Shown: positions 25,264 through 34,235 of the stretch, in pieces | How the letters are laid out: every line of letters starts with the position of its first letter | How positions within the stretch are numbered: the stretch's first letter is position 1 | From: Eubacteriaceae bacterium | GTDB taxonomy: Bacteria > Bacillota > Clostridia > Eubacteriales > Eubacteriaceae | DNA length: 41,327 nucleotides | NCBI GenBank assembly: GCA_030156895.1 | Contig: JASGLP010000027.1 | Coordinates: 1-41,327, forward strand | Direction of reading: 5' to 3' | Notes under the pieces: generated by a model | What the model was told of the DNA's origin: nothing | The model's database searches: none | What the model saw: only the letters and a program-made list of their open reading frames with translations | Position numbers and translations under genes: made by a program

Positions 25264-27180
25264 TCAATCTAATCCAATTTCTTTTGTTTTAATTTTGTTT
25301 AATAATTTTTCTTTTAAATCAGGAAGACTAATTTGAGCAACATCGCCTGAATCTCTAATTCTAAGCGCGAGGTCACCTCCTTCCATTTCTTTATCGCCAA
25401 CTACCAGCATATAAGGGGTCTTTTGCATTTGCGCTTCACGAATACGATAGCCTAATTTCTCACCACGGCTATCAATTGCCGCTCTAATCCCCAAATCAAT
25501 CAACTGATCGGCTATATTTTGGGCAAATTCATTGTGCGCATCGGCAACTGGTATAATCATAATCTGCACTGGGGACAGCCAAACAGGAAATTTTCCAGCA
25601 AAATGCTCGACTAAAATACCAAAGAATCGCTCGATACTTCCCAGAATCGTTCTGTGTACAATAACCGGTCGATGCTTTTCTCCATCTGAGCCAATATAAG
25701 TCAGATCGAATCGTTCTGGCATCTGAAAATCAAGCTGAATCGTTCCGCATTGCCAGGTCCGGCCAATGCTGTCTTCCAAGTGAAAATCAATTTTAGGACC
25801 ATAAAAAGCTCCATCACCAGGGTTGATTCGATATTCGATACCTTTTTTCTCCAGGGCATTGCGGAGAGCATTTGTCGCTTTGTCCCAAACTTCGTCAGAA
25901 CCAATGGCTTTTTCCGGCTTTGTTGAAAGCTCAACTTTATAACTAAAGCCGAAAACATTGTAAATATCATCTGCTAATTCAATTACTTTAATGACTTCTG
26001 CCTCTATCTGATCGGGCATCATGTAAATGTGGGCATCATCCTGAGTGAAGTTACGTACACGCATGAGTCCATGGAGTGCTCCTGACAGTTCATGACGGTG
26101 GACCAGACCAAGTTCCGCCATTTTGATTGGCAATTCTCGATATGAATGCCCTGTTCGTTTATAAACCAGCATTGCTCCGGGACAGTTCATCGGTTTTACG
26201 GCATAAGAGCTTTCGTCAATTTCAGTAAAATACATGTTTTCCCGATAATGATCCCAATGACCTGATCGCTTCCATAATTCAGCATTCAAAATAATTGGTG
26301 TTCTGATCTCCTGATAGCCACGCTTCTGATGTTCCTGACGCCAAAAGCTTTCCAGCTCATTTCTAATAATCATGCCTTTAGGATGGAAAAATGGGAATCC
26401 TGGCCCTTCATCCTGTAGCGAAAACAGGTCTAATTCCTTTCCCAGTCTTCGGTGATCGCGTTTTTTTGCTTCTTCTAATTTTGTCAAATAATCATCAAGT
26501 TCTGCTTTTTTGGGGAAAGAAATTCCGTAAATTCGCTGTAGCATTTTATTTTTTTCATCGCCGCGCCAGTATGCACCAGCCAGACTTAATAGCTTGATTG
26601 CTTTAATCCCTTTTAAATCTTTAAGGTGCGGGCCAGCACAAAGGTCAGTAAATTCACCCTGTTTATAGAAACTAATAATTGCATCTTCGGGTAAATTTTC
26701 AATTAATTCTTCTTTATAAATTTCACCTTCATCGCTAACCATTTTTAAGGCTTCATCACGAGGCAATTCAAATCGCGTGATCTCAAAGCCTTCCTTGACA
26801 ATCTCCCGCATTTTATTTTCGATTTTCTCCATGATCTCCGGTGTGATAATCACATCAACATCAATATCATAGTAAAAACCATTATCAATCGCTGGTCCAA
26901 TTGCCAGCTTTGCCTCAGGATAAAGTCTTTTTACCGCTTGAGCCAAGAGATGAGACCCAGTATGCCAAAATGCGTGTTTTCCACCCTCATCCTCGAATTT
27001 TAACAGATTTAATTCCGAGTCATCCATAATTTCATGTCTGATATCCACCAATTCGCCGTTTAATTCACCAGCCATCGTGTTTTTAGCCAGTCCCGGACTA
27101 ATTGCCATTGCGACATCATAAACCGTAATCCCTGCTTCAAAGGATTTTACAGTGCCATCTTTTAGTGTTACATTAATCAT
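25264..27180 (-). CDS. thrS: Threonyl-tRNA synthetase
   Basis: ThrS charges tRNA-Thr and edits mischarged serine. The 638-residue protein has an N-terminal TGS domain ('INVTLKDGTVKSFEAG'), the SAD editing domain with its metal-binding 'HTGSHLLAQAV' and 'DLCAGPHLKD', and a class II core with 'RNFTQDDAHIY' and 'VHRTILGSIERF'. The C-terminal anticodon domain has 'YRIREAQMQKTPYMLVVG'. ATG 27180 follows AAGGAG. The longer frame to 27246 reaches into the T-box terminator and is not used. It is a single-gene unit under threonine T-box control. Confidence 0.98.
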   Translation of the reverse strand: MINVTLKDGTVKSFEAGITVYDVAMAISPGLAKNTMAGELNGELVDIRHEIMDDSELNLLKFEDEGGKHAFWHTGSHLLAQAVKRLYPEAKLAIGPAIDNGFYYDIDVDVIITPEIMEKIENKMREIVKEGFEITRFELPRDEALKMVSDEGEIYKEELIENLPEDAIISFYKQGEFTDLCAGPHLKDLKGIKAIKLLSLAGAYWRGDEKNKMLQRIYGISFPKKAELDDYLTKLEEAKKRDHRRLGKELDLFSLQDEGPGFPFFHPKGMIIRNELESFWRQEHQKRGYQEIRTPIILNAELWKRSGHWDHYRENMYFTEIDESSYAVKPMNCPGAMLVYKRTGHSYRELPIKMAELGLVHRHELSGALHGLMRVRNFTQDDAHIYMMPDQIEAEVIKVIELADDIYNVFGFSYKVELSTKPEKAIGSDEVWDKATNALRNALEKKGIEYRINPGDGAFYGPKIDFHLEDSIGRTWQCGTIQLDFQMPERFDLTYIGSDGEKHRPVIVHRTILGSIERFFGILVEHFAGKFPVWLSPVQIMIIPVADAHNEFAQNIADQLIDLGIRAAIDSRGEKLGYRIREAQMQKTPYMLVVGDKEMEGGDLALRIRDSGDVAQISLPDLKEKLLNKIKTKEIGLD

Positions 27181-27222
27181 TTTACGCTCCTTACAATCAT
27201 AATTATTGGGACGTATAAAAAC

Positions 27223-27463
27223 AAAAAACCCTTTGCAAATATGCAAAGGGACGATTTAACGCGGTTCCACCCAACTTGAATTAAATTTTCATCTAATTCC
27301 ACTTATAGTCTGGATAACGGACAGTGCCGGAAAACCTTATTTCCTAAAGGAGTTCAGGTTTCTGCTCACGGGTGGTTTTTAATCACTTAATCAGGTAATT
27401 TCAGCCCATGTTACCTGTCTCTGCCTTTTTTGATCTACTTGTCCCGATCATCGCATTTATTTC
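27223..27463 (-). ncRNA. T-box leader of thrS, specifier ACT
   Basis: The minus strand has the T-box TGGGTGGAACCGCG (27260-27273). It is followed by a strong terminator of 9 perfect base pairs (27242-27250 with 27229-27237, 4-base loop) and six T. ACT at 27351-27353, preceded by GA and followed by CC, is the likely threonine specifier. ACC a few bases upstream is an alternative. The leader should sense uncharged tRNA-Thr. Confidence 0.9.
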
Positions 27464-27469
27464 AGATTT

Positions 27470-27498
27470 ATTATAGTCGATAATTTAAAAAGAATCAA
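27470..27498 (-). promoter_or_regulatory. Promoter of thrS
   Basis: On the minus strand, TTGATT (27493-27498), a 17-base spacer and a perfect TATAAT (27470-27475). It has the same -35, spacing and -10 as the comFB promoter. Confidence 0.72.
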
Positions 27499-27514
27499 TA
27501 GCTTTAAGCCCTTT

Positions 27515-29284
27515 TTATTTTTTTAAATAGTAGTAGCTTTTGGGAGTAAACAAAAGCCAGGCTTTGTCATCATTAGAGGCATCATGATCCTGATTTTTTT
27601 CGAATAGATAGTCGCAGAAAGAAGACCCAAATTCTACAACCTTAATTCTGTTAAATATTTTTTTTGTTGCCAAACCCTCAAACTCAGAAAAATAAAATTG
27701 ATAATTTTCATTCTCGATCAATTCAAATACTATCTGTTTCTCAACTTGTTGGACACTTGAAAAATTTGGTATCTTGTGCTGATTATGAATGATAAAATCA
27801 AAAGCCAAGGCATCGTCAAAAATTTGTGATTTTATAATCTTTTCACAATTTATAAATTCATATAGCAAGGCGTAAAGATTTTCTTTTGAAACACCAATTT
27901 GAAAGAAGCCTTTCTTTTTCCACCAGGTCGAAAATCTGAAGAAAAATTCAAAAGGATTTAATATTTTCTGTTCTATTAAGAGATAATTCAAGGCTGTTTT
28001 AAAGTAACCGGAATTATGGTAACGATCTAAAAGACTTTCCATATTTCTCAGAATATACAGCGCTGGCGCCTCAATATAATTGTTTCTAATAATTTCGTAA
28101 GGTGAAAAATCAGCAAAAGCATATCCGTGAAAATCTGCTTCTGCCCTTATTCTGGTTCCTTTTAATCCTTTAAGAAAGCCAAGCTGCAGCATATCCGCTT
28201 GAAGCATATAAACATCATTAAAGGACTTTTTGAAGCGCTCAAAGCTTTCATATGGCAGTCCCGCGATCAAGTCAAGATGAATATGAATGTTTTTAGCTTC
28301 TAAAAGTTTTTTCACATTGCCGCTGATCTCTGAAAAATCGATAGCACGACCAATAGCTTTTAATGTTTTCTCACTGGTGGATTGAACACCTATCTCAAAT
28401 TGTATCAACCCTGTGGGTGCGGTCTTTAAGCTATTAATCATTTGGTCAGGAATCTGATCGCCTGTTAATTCAAAATGAAAATTAGGGTATGGCTTTTTAT
28501 CAGCAAGATTCCGTTTACCTTTTTCGATTATATAATCGAAAATTATCATTGCTCGGTCTGGCAGACAATTAAAAGTACGATCCACCAATTTCACTTGTTT
28601 GATATTCGCTTCAAAAAAAAGGTCAATCTCAAACAAAACCGACTCTAGATTTCTAACCCGCAATTTTTTCTCGACTGAAGATAAGCAATATGAACAATTG
28701 TAAGGACATCCACGCATCGTTTCATAATAGATGATACGATTATTTAATGATTTTAACTCATCAACGGAGTAAGGAAAACTGATTTGATTAAAATCTTGCT
28801 CTAATCGTTTTTCTAGTTCCATTTTACCTTGTAAAATATTTTTTTCATAATGATCAAAAGATTCTGCAAGAATTATTTTATCAGAAGCAAATTTATATCC
28901 CGAACTCAACGTAAGCATGAAGTCTTTTAGTGCTGCTTCTCCTTCTCCAGTAATAACAGCATCTACATATGAGTAATTATTTACAAGAGATTCTGCATCA
29001 TAGCTAACCTCAGGACCACCAAATAAAATAATCGCCTCCGGTCTCGCCTTTTTTAGTATCTCAGCTAGTTTGACAACAATTTCAATATTCCAGATATAGC
29101 AGGAAAAACCGTAGATATTCGCTTTCATTTCAAGTAACCGGTCGATCATACCATGTATCGAATCATTAACTGATCCTTCAAATATTTCTACCCGAAAATC
29201 TAGTACTGCTTCTCTTAAATAGCGAACAGCCAGATTTGTATGTGGATATTTTGCATTTACTGCAACAAGTGTTAGATCATTCAT
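27515..29284 (-). CDS. Radical SAM protein with N-terminal B12-binding-like domain (DUF4080 type)
   Basis: The 589-residue protein starts with a Rossmann-like domain similar to cobalamin-binding domains ('NIYGFSCYIWN', 'AIILFGGPEVSYD', 'DAVITGEGE'). A radical SAM core follows with the [4Fe-4S] cluster motif 'RGCPYNCSYC' (Cys-x3-Cys-x2-Cys, about residue 205) and 'LIQFEIGVQSTS'. The C-terminal 200 residues resemble the DUF4080 tail. The DxHxxG motif that coordinates cobalamin through histidine is not seen, so B12 may bind base-on or not at all. Related proteins methylate or rearrange unknown substrates; I cannot name this one's. ATG 29284 follows GGAGGAG. It stands alone between thrS and ychF. 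Confidence 0.85.
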   Translation of the reverse strand: MNDLTLVAVNAKYPHTNLAVRYLREAVLDFRVEIFEGSVNDSIHGMIDRLLEMKANIYGFSCYIWNIEIVVKLAEILKKARPEAIILFGGPEVSYDAESLVNNYSYVDAVITGEGEAALKDFMLTLSSGYKFASDKIILAESFDHYEKNILQGKMELEKRLEQDFNQISFPYSVDELKSLNNRIIYYETMRGCPYNCSYCLSSVEKKLRVRNLESVLFEIDLFFEANIKQVKLVDRTFNCLPDRAMIIFDYIIEKGKRNLADKKPYPNFHFELTGDQIPDQMINSLKTAPTGLIQFEIGVQSTSEKTLKAIGRAIDFSEISGNVKKLLEAKNIHIHLDLIAGLPYESFERFKKSFNDVYMLQADMLQLGFLKGLKGTRIRAEADFHGYAFADFSPYEIIRNNYIEAPALYILRNMESLLDRYHNSGYFKTALNYLLIEQKILNPFEFFFRFSTWWKKKGFFQIGVSKENLYALLYEFINCEKIIKSQIFDDALAFDFIIHNQHKIPNFSSVQQVEKQIVFELIENENYQFYFSEFEGLATKKIFNRIKVVEFGSSFCDYLFEKNQDHDASNDDKAWLLFTPKSYYYLKK

Positions 29285-29463
29285 TTCTCCTCCAAAAAAA
29301 GAAATCACCAGAAATAATGCTTTTCTGGCTTAAGGCTTATATTATTTCTTTAGGCAATTATCGCAAGGACACAAACTATATTTCATCAAATAAAATTTCT
29401 GAGTAAATCGACTCAGAATTCAGACAAACACTGCATCTGTAACCATGTTTTGCAAAAACTAAG

Positions 29464-29510
29464 AGGGCAGACTCTCTGGAAGTGTTCGTTCAATTTATAA
29501 AATCTGCCCT
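29464..29510 (-). terminator. Long-loop hairpin after ychF, possible terminator
   Basis: AGGGCAGA and TCTGCCCT (29464-29471 with 29503-29510) form an 8-bp stem with a loop of about 31 bases; on the minus strand CTTAGTTTTT follows. It could terminate ychF. The rest of the 29285-29601 gap holds small weak hairpins (near 29318 and 29400) and no gene. Confidence 0.45.
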
Positions 29511-29601
29511 TTAGTACAGCAAAAAATCCAATCTTTATATCATAATACTAAATTAATTTAGTTTTTTCTTGGCATTTTCAAAATACTGACTTTTAGTATT
29601 C

Positions 29602-30699
29602 TTAAACATTGAAACGGAAATAAGTGACATCCCCATCTTTCATAATGTACTCTTTTCCTTCTATTCGTGTGATTCCTAATTCCTTTGCTTTCACATCTGA
29701 ACCAGCTTCTACCAGCTGATCAAAAGCAGTGATTTCTGCTCTAATAAAACCACGCTCAATATCGGTATGAATTTTTCCAGCAGCTTGGGGCGCTTTTGTT
29801 CCTTCTGTAACAGTCCAGGCTCTAATCTCCTGCGGACCAGCGGTTAAAAAAGTAATCAGACCCAACAACTTGTATCCAGCCGAAATAACCTGATCCAGGC
29901 CTGAAGCTTCGAGTCCCATATCAGCCAGAAATTCCTTTTTTTCCGCTTCATCAAATTGGGCAATTTCCTCTTCAATTTTTGCGGATATTTTAATAATCTC
30001 TTTATGTTCCCCCGAATGATTATCCAGCACTGTCGTTCTTAAACGTTTGACCATTTCGTTGTCTTCAAGTAAATCATCTTCCGAAACATTAGCAATATAT
30101 AAAACCGGTTTGGTCGAAATCAGCTGAAGACTGTCAATATAAAGCCAGTCGTCTGCCGAAAAGTCTGATTCGTTTGGCATTTTACCTGCTTCCAGAACCT
30201 CATGCAATTTTTCCATAAGTGCCATATTGGCTTTTTCGACAGCACTTGATTTAGCCAGTTTTTTAGTTTTTTCCATTCGTCGATCCAGCATTTCCATATC
30301 TGCCAGAATTAGTTCAAGATTAATGGTTTCAAGATCATCAATGGGGTCAATCTTTCCATCAACATGTACAACATTATCATCTTCAAAGCATCTTACCACA
30401 TGGGCGATGGCATCAACTTCACGAATATGCGATAAAAACTTATTCCCTAACCCTTCACCTTTGCTCGCACCGCGAACCAATCCGGCTATATCTACAAATT
30501 CAATAGTAGTTGGGATAACTTTTTTTGAGTTATACATTTTCTCTAAAACCGCTAATCGCTTATCAGGAACGGAAACCACACCAACATTTGGATCAATGGT
30601 GCAAAATGGATAATTTGCCGATTCAGCCCCGGCTTTTGTTAGGGCGTTAAAAATTGTAGACTTGCCAACGTTGGGTAATCCAACAATACCTATTTTCAT
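29602..30699 (-). CDS. ychF: YchF/OLA1-type redox-regulated ATPase
   Basis: YchF is an Obg-superfamily P-loop protein that binds ribosomes and prefers ATP over GTP. The 365-residue protein has the G1 motif 'GLPNVGKST' (about 7-15), 'ANYPFCTIDPNVGVV' (switch I), 'DIAGLVRGASKGEGLGN' (G3) and the C-terminal TGS domain ('ITFLTAGPQEIRAWTV' onwards). The NKxD motif is replaced by 'YIANVSEDD', which explains the relaxed nucleotide choice of the family. ATG 30699 follows AGAGG. It is 33 bases after the Yip1-type gene and may be transcribed with it. Confidence 0.97.
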   Translation of the reverse strand: MKIGIVGLPNVGKSTIFNALTKAGAESANYPFCTIDPNVGVVSVPDKRLAVLEKMYNSKKVIPTTIEFVDIAGLVRGASKGEGLGNKFLSHIREVDAIAHVVRCFEDDNVVHVDGKIDPIDDLETINLELILADMEMLDRRMEKTKKLAKSSAVEKANMALMEKLHEVLEAGKMPNESDFSADDWLYIDSLQLISTKPVLYIANVSEDDLLEDNEMVKRLRTTVLDNHSGEHKEIIKISAKIEEEIAQFDEAEKKEFLADMGLEASGLDQVISAGYKLLGLITFLTAGPQEIRAWTVTEGTKAPQAAGKIHTDIERGFIRAEITAFDQLVEAGSDVKAKELGITRIEGKEYIMKDGDVTYFRFNV

Positions 30700-30732
30700 T
30701 CTATACCTCTTGATTAATATATTTGAAATTTA

Positions 30733-31353
30733 TTACTGTTCCAGGTTACTTAAACCCGATAATGAACTTAATGACGCCAAAGAAATTACTAAACTTACTG
30801 CTGCGGTTAATAATTTTAAACCAATAACAGGGATGGCCGTCTTTTTATATGATAAACCATAAAACACACTCAGTCCGATAATTGTCAGAACCAATTCCCA
30901 GATTGAAAAAACGTTAAAAATGCCGCTTAGAAAATTTATCCAATCAAACTCGTATGACATTTCCAGGCTCACCGGACCAGAAAAAAACAGATTAAAAATC
31001 GCATGCAAGACCATTGGAAAACTGGCGACCCCGATCGCGTAAGTCGCTTTTTTAAAGTCTCCCTCGCCATTCATCTTTTTTAAGATAAAATTGAGAATAC
31101 CACTCTTAATCAACCATCCCGCCGTCATGGAAATAACAGAACCAATTATTCCTGAAATAATCGAAATGATTTTTACCATTGCCACCTGATCCTCTGGGAG
31201 ATCTAATTGTGTCGCAGTATTCCCAGCAATGATTCCGGTCAGGATACTGACCAAAATAATGATCATAATTGGTATCCAATAAGTCAATTTTTCTTTTTCA
31301 AGCTGGTTTCTAAAGAAACGCACCGGATGGATTAATAAATTTATATAGTTCAT
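30733..31353 (-). CDS. Yip1-family membrane protein
   Basis: The 206-residue protein has a short cytoplasmic start ('NLLIHPVRFFRNQLEKEK'), then about five membrane helices with 'WLIKSGILNFILKKMNGEGDFKKATYAIGVASFP' between the second and third. That arrangement is typical of bacterial Yip1 proteins, whose function is unknown. I use ATG 31353, which has GAGAGGGG in front; a GTG at 31368 overlaps the permease stop as GTGA. It lies 11 bases after the ABC permease gene, so it probably belongs to that module, perhaps assisting assembly or substrate handling in the membrane. That link is inference. Confidence 0.8.
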   Translation of the reverse strand: MNYINLLIHPVRFFRNQLEKEKLTYWIPIMIIILVSILTGIIAGNTATQLDLPEDQVAMVKIISIISGIIGSVISMTAGWLIKSGILNFILKKMNGEGDFKKATYAIGVASFPMVLHAIFNLFFSGPVSLEMSYEFDWINFLSGIFNVFSIWELVLTIIGLSVFYGLSYKKTAIPVIGLKLLTAAVSLVISLASLSSLSGLSNLEQ

Positions 31354-31364
31354 ACTTACCCCTC

Positions 31365-32660
31365 TCACTCACTTCGTATTGCGTCCAATGAACTTAAGTT
31401 TGCTGCTTTGATCGCTGGACGGACACCTGACAGCATCCCTACCAGGGCTGAAAAAATCAGTGCAAAGATAACCAGTCCTGGGGTTATATAGGAAATCGTT
31501 ACCGATTCTCCACCCAAAGCAAGGCCGGCAATCAGATTAATCAGTAGAGATATCAATACACTGATTATAACACCGATCCCGCCGCCAATAAATCCAATCA
31601 TAGTTGATTCAGCAATAAACATGTCTCTTATGTCGTTGATGGATGCACCAATAACTTTCATAATACCGATTTCACGTGTCCGTTCATAAATAGACATAGT
31701 CATGGTATTGACGATCCCGATACAAGCAACCAGCAAAGCAACCCCACCGATTCCCCCTAACAAGATTTGCAGCATACCAAATACACTGCCCATGGAATCA
31801 AGAATCTGCTGCATCGAAAAAACAGTGAAATCCATCGCTTCAATCTCTGCTGTAACTGTTGTTACGACACTGGAATCTTCGACAGTGACCAAAACTTCAG
31901 AGTAACCATTTTTATCAAAATTTATTTTTATACCAGTTTTCCACTCATTCAGGTCATTTACCAGTTGGTCACTGGCGATAATCGAATAATCCTCCGATCC
32001 ACCTGTCGCCTCTAAAACACCTGTTACTTTAACCTTTTCAGTCCGGTATTCTTCCTCACCGGCTTCATTGGTCCGACTGACCACCAGATTTATTCGCTTG
32101 CCAATCAGATCAGCTGGTAATATCTCAGTGGTTTCGACTGAAGCTGCTCCTGATGAATAACTGAATGTCGATAAAACCTCCTGACCTAATATCACTGATG
32201 ATTCTTCGTTAGCATTTGGTTTTTTTCCATCGGTTGTCCCATAACGCATATCATCCAGAGCTTTATAATCCAAGCCCATTAAAGATACTGAGTATTCATC
32301 ACGGCCTGTTTCCATTGTCACATCACTCAAACTGATTACGGGTGTCGCTGCCATGACCCCATCGATTCTTTTGAGATCATCGATCGCATCGTCGTTCAGA
32401 ATTATTTTATCAGCATCCTTTTTGCCACCTGAAATACCAGATACGCCCATCGACGACAAATCAGGATACACCTGAAGTGTTGTAATCGAGCCAATATTAG
32501 ATAATTCGCCAACAATACTTTTTTGAGCGCCGCTGCCAATTGAAACCATTACGATAATCGAAGCTGTTCCAATAACAACCCCAATGATTGTCAAAATTGT
32601 TCTGAACTTCATGCGCCACAGGTTTTCCCATGCCAATAGTAAAAGCTCCTGTTTATTCAC
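31365..32660 (-). CDS. MacB/FtsX-type ABC transporter permease
   Basis: The 431-residue protein has the layout of type VII ABC permeases. A membrane helix after 'WRMKFRTILTIIGVVIGTASII' is followed by a large extracellular MacB_PCD domain (about residues 45-290) and three C-terminal helices with 'NTMTMSIYERTREIGIMKVIGAS'. The family works by mechanotransmission, extruding peptides, lipoproteins or drugs, or signalling across the envelope, not by classical transport. The start is GTG 32660 with GGAGGGG in front. It lies 12 bases after the exported-protein gene and is followed by the Yip1-type gene. The partner ATPase is two genes upstream. The substrate is unknown. Confidence 0.92.
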   Translation of the reverse strand: MNKQELLLLAWENLWRMKFRTILTIIGVVIGTASIIVMVSIGSGAQKSIVGELSNIGSITTLQVYPDLSSMGVSGISGGKKDADKIILNDDAIDDLKRIDGVMAATPVISLSDVTMETGRDEYSVSLMGLDYKALDDMRYGTTDGKKPNANEESSVILGQEVLSTFSYSSGAASVETTEILPADLIGKRINLVVSRTNEAGEEEYRTEKVKVTGVLEATGGSEDYSIIASDQLVNDLNEWKTGIKINFDKNGYSEVLVTVEDSSVVTTVTAEIEAMDFTVFSMQQILDSMGSVFGMLQILLGGIGGVALLVACIGIVNTMTMSIYERTREIGIMKVIGASINDIRDMFIAESTMIGFIGGGIGVIISVLISLLINLIAGLALGGESVTISYITPGLVIFALIFSALVGMLSGVRPAIKAANLSSLDAIRSE

Positions 32661-32672
32661 AAGACCCCTCCT

Positions 32673-33509
32673 TTATGCACTAATACCAAACAAAGCCTTG
32701 AAAAAGCGGGTGAAGGGGTTTTCATCGTCTTCATTCGCTTCAGATGAAGTCGCGCTGTCAGGGATGTTGATCGTAATATCACGTTCGATGACACGCTCAT
32801 TATTAAAACTATCCATATATTTCAACGTAATTTTAGCCGGGTATGAGCCAGCCGCATCAGCCGTAACGCTTGTTGAAAAATCATCATAATCATCCTTTTC
32901 AAAAGTACCAAAGTATTGAAATCCGGTTCCAAATGTAAGATTATCACCAGCAATTGAAAGTTGCACTCCTTTAACAGGATTTGATCCATAATTTGCAATT
33001 TCTAGTGAAATCTCATCAGCTTCATTATCGACGGTAAATTGTTCTGAAGAAATAATCGACATTGAATCAGCTTCATTTAGAAATACACCAACCGTTGCAG
33101 CTGAGGTATATTCAGTCTCACCCCATGATTCATACTTGATATTCAGGTTGATGTTATAATTTTTTGCCTCCGCCGAAGGATCCGAAACCATTGGAATATC
33201 AATTGTGGTCGTCTCCCCAGAATCTATTTCTTCGACGAAAAACTGGTTGCCATTGCCAACCATCGAAAAGATCCCTAAATCTTCGGAACCTGCTAATGAA
33301 GCGACATCAAGGGTAATATTATAAGCATTATACTCACCGTGATTTGATATGGTCACCGACATGACAAATTCTTTCCCGGGTGCAACAGTTTCTGGTGAAA
33401 AAGAAACTGCACTTACTTGTAAAAGTGGCTGCTCAGGCCCTGCCAGTACGCTCACCGGACTTATTAACAATAATAAAACCATCAAACATAAAAATACCTT
33501 TTGTTTCAT
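32673..33509 (-). CDS. Exported protein with CARDB-like repeats, in the ABC module
   Basis: The 278-residue protein begins with a clear signal peptide (Lys, then a hydrophobic core ending 'ISPVSVLAG'). It continues as two Ig-like repeats of the CARDB/NEW3 type: 'SVSFSPETVAPGKEFVMSV' style strands with 'NHGEYNAYNITLDV', then 'ANYGSNPVKGVQLSI'. A short acidic stretch and an amphipathic end 'FTRFFKALFGISA' close it. No lipobox and no sortase motif are seen. ATG 33509 follows GAGGAG; the frame to 33551 would start inside the ATPase gene. It sits between the ATPase and permease genes where Gram-negative systems carry a MacA adaptor, so it may be an extracellular adaptor or substrate binder. Confidence 0.8.
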   Translation of the reverse strand: MKQKVFLCLMVLLLLISPVSVLAGPEQPLLQVSAVSFSPETVAPGKEFVMSVTISNHGEYNAYNITLDVASLAGSEDLGIFSMVGNGNQFFVEEIDSGETTTIDIPMVSDPSAEAKNYNINLNIKYESWGETEYTSAATVGVFLNEADSMSIISSEQFTVDNEADEISLEIANYGSNPVKGVQLSIAGDNLTFGTGFQYFGTFEKDDYDDFSTSVTADAAGSYPAKITLKYMDSFNNERVIERDITINIPDSATSSEANEDDENPFTRFFKALFGISA

Positions 33510-33528
33510 ACCTTCTCCTCTTCTACAT

Positions 33529-34209
33529 TCATTGATTAATTGTACGTTCAATCACACCATCTTTCATATGAATGACTTTCGTGCAGTATTGTGCAGCTTC
33601 CGGATCATGGGTGACAATAACAAAAGTTTGATTAGATTCGCGATTAAGCTTTGTAATCATCTCCATAATATCTTCGCTTGTTTTGGAATCAAGGTTTCCT
33701 GTCGGTTCGTCTGCCAAAATAATCTCCGGTGAATTAACCAAAGCCCTGGCGATACTCACCCGCTGTTGTTGACCTCCCGACAGTTCATTGGGTTTGTGAT
33801 CAATCCGGTCTGCCAGCCCCACAATAGAAAGCGCTTCTTTTGCCCGACTTAAACGCTTATCTTTTTTAACACCCGCAAAAGTAAGCGCCAATGCCACGTT
33901 TTCAATAGCCTTCATCGTAGGAATCAAATTATATGATTGAAAGATAAAGCCAAGATGTTCTCTTCGGAATAAACATAATTCATTTTCATTCATTTTACTG
34001 ATTTCAAAATCCTTAATCTTAACAAGCCCAGAAGTTGGTGGAACCAAACCACCCAGAACATTCAAAAAGGTGGATTTTCCAGATCCCGAAGGACCCAGAA
34101 GCGCCACCATTTCACCCTGCTCAATATCGAGGTTGATTCCTTTTAAAATATGAATCGGCTTTTTACCCAAGATAAAATCTTTTTTTAAATCTTCAATATG
34201 GATAAACAT
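33529..34209 (-). CDS. MacB/LolD-type ABC transporter ATP-binding protein
   Basis: The 226-residue protein has all ATPase motifs: Walker A 'GPSGSGKST' (about 39-47), Q-loop 'FIFQSYNL', signature 'LSGGQQQR', Walker B 'IILADEPTGNLD' and the H-loop 'VTHD'. 'FRREHLGFIFQ' and 'EPTGNLDS' place it in the MacB/LolD/FtsE group. ATG 34209 lies about 10 bases after GGGAGG. It is the first gene of the ATPase, exported protein, permease, Yip1 group, 26 bases after rsfS, so the module may be read together with the ribosome-assembly genes upstream. Confidence 0.94.
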   Translation of the reverse strand: MFIHIEDLKKDFILGKKPIHILKGINLDIEQGEMVALLGPSGSGKSTFLNVLGGLVPPTSGLVKIKDFEISKMNENELCLFRREHLGFIFQSYNLIPTMKAIENVALALTFAGVKKDKRLSRAKEALSIVGLADRIDHKPNELSGGQQQRVSIARALVNSPEIILADEPTGNLDSKTSEDIMEMITKLNRESNQTFVIVTHDPEAAQYCTKVIHMKDGVIERTINQ

Positions 34210-34235
34210 CCCTTTTAGCCTCCCGTATCATATTG

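Noticed and set aside
29316-29338. Small hairpin CCAGAA/TTCTGG before the radical SAM gene, which might be an attenuator
   Set aside because: The stem is only 6 bp with an A+T-rich loop, and no alternative structure or known riboswitch core is seen.
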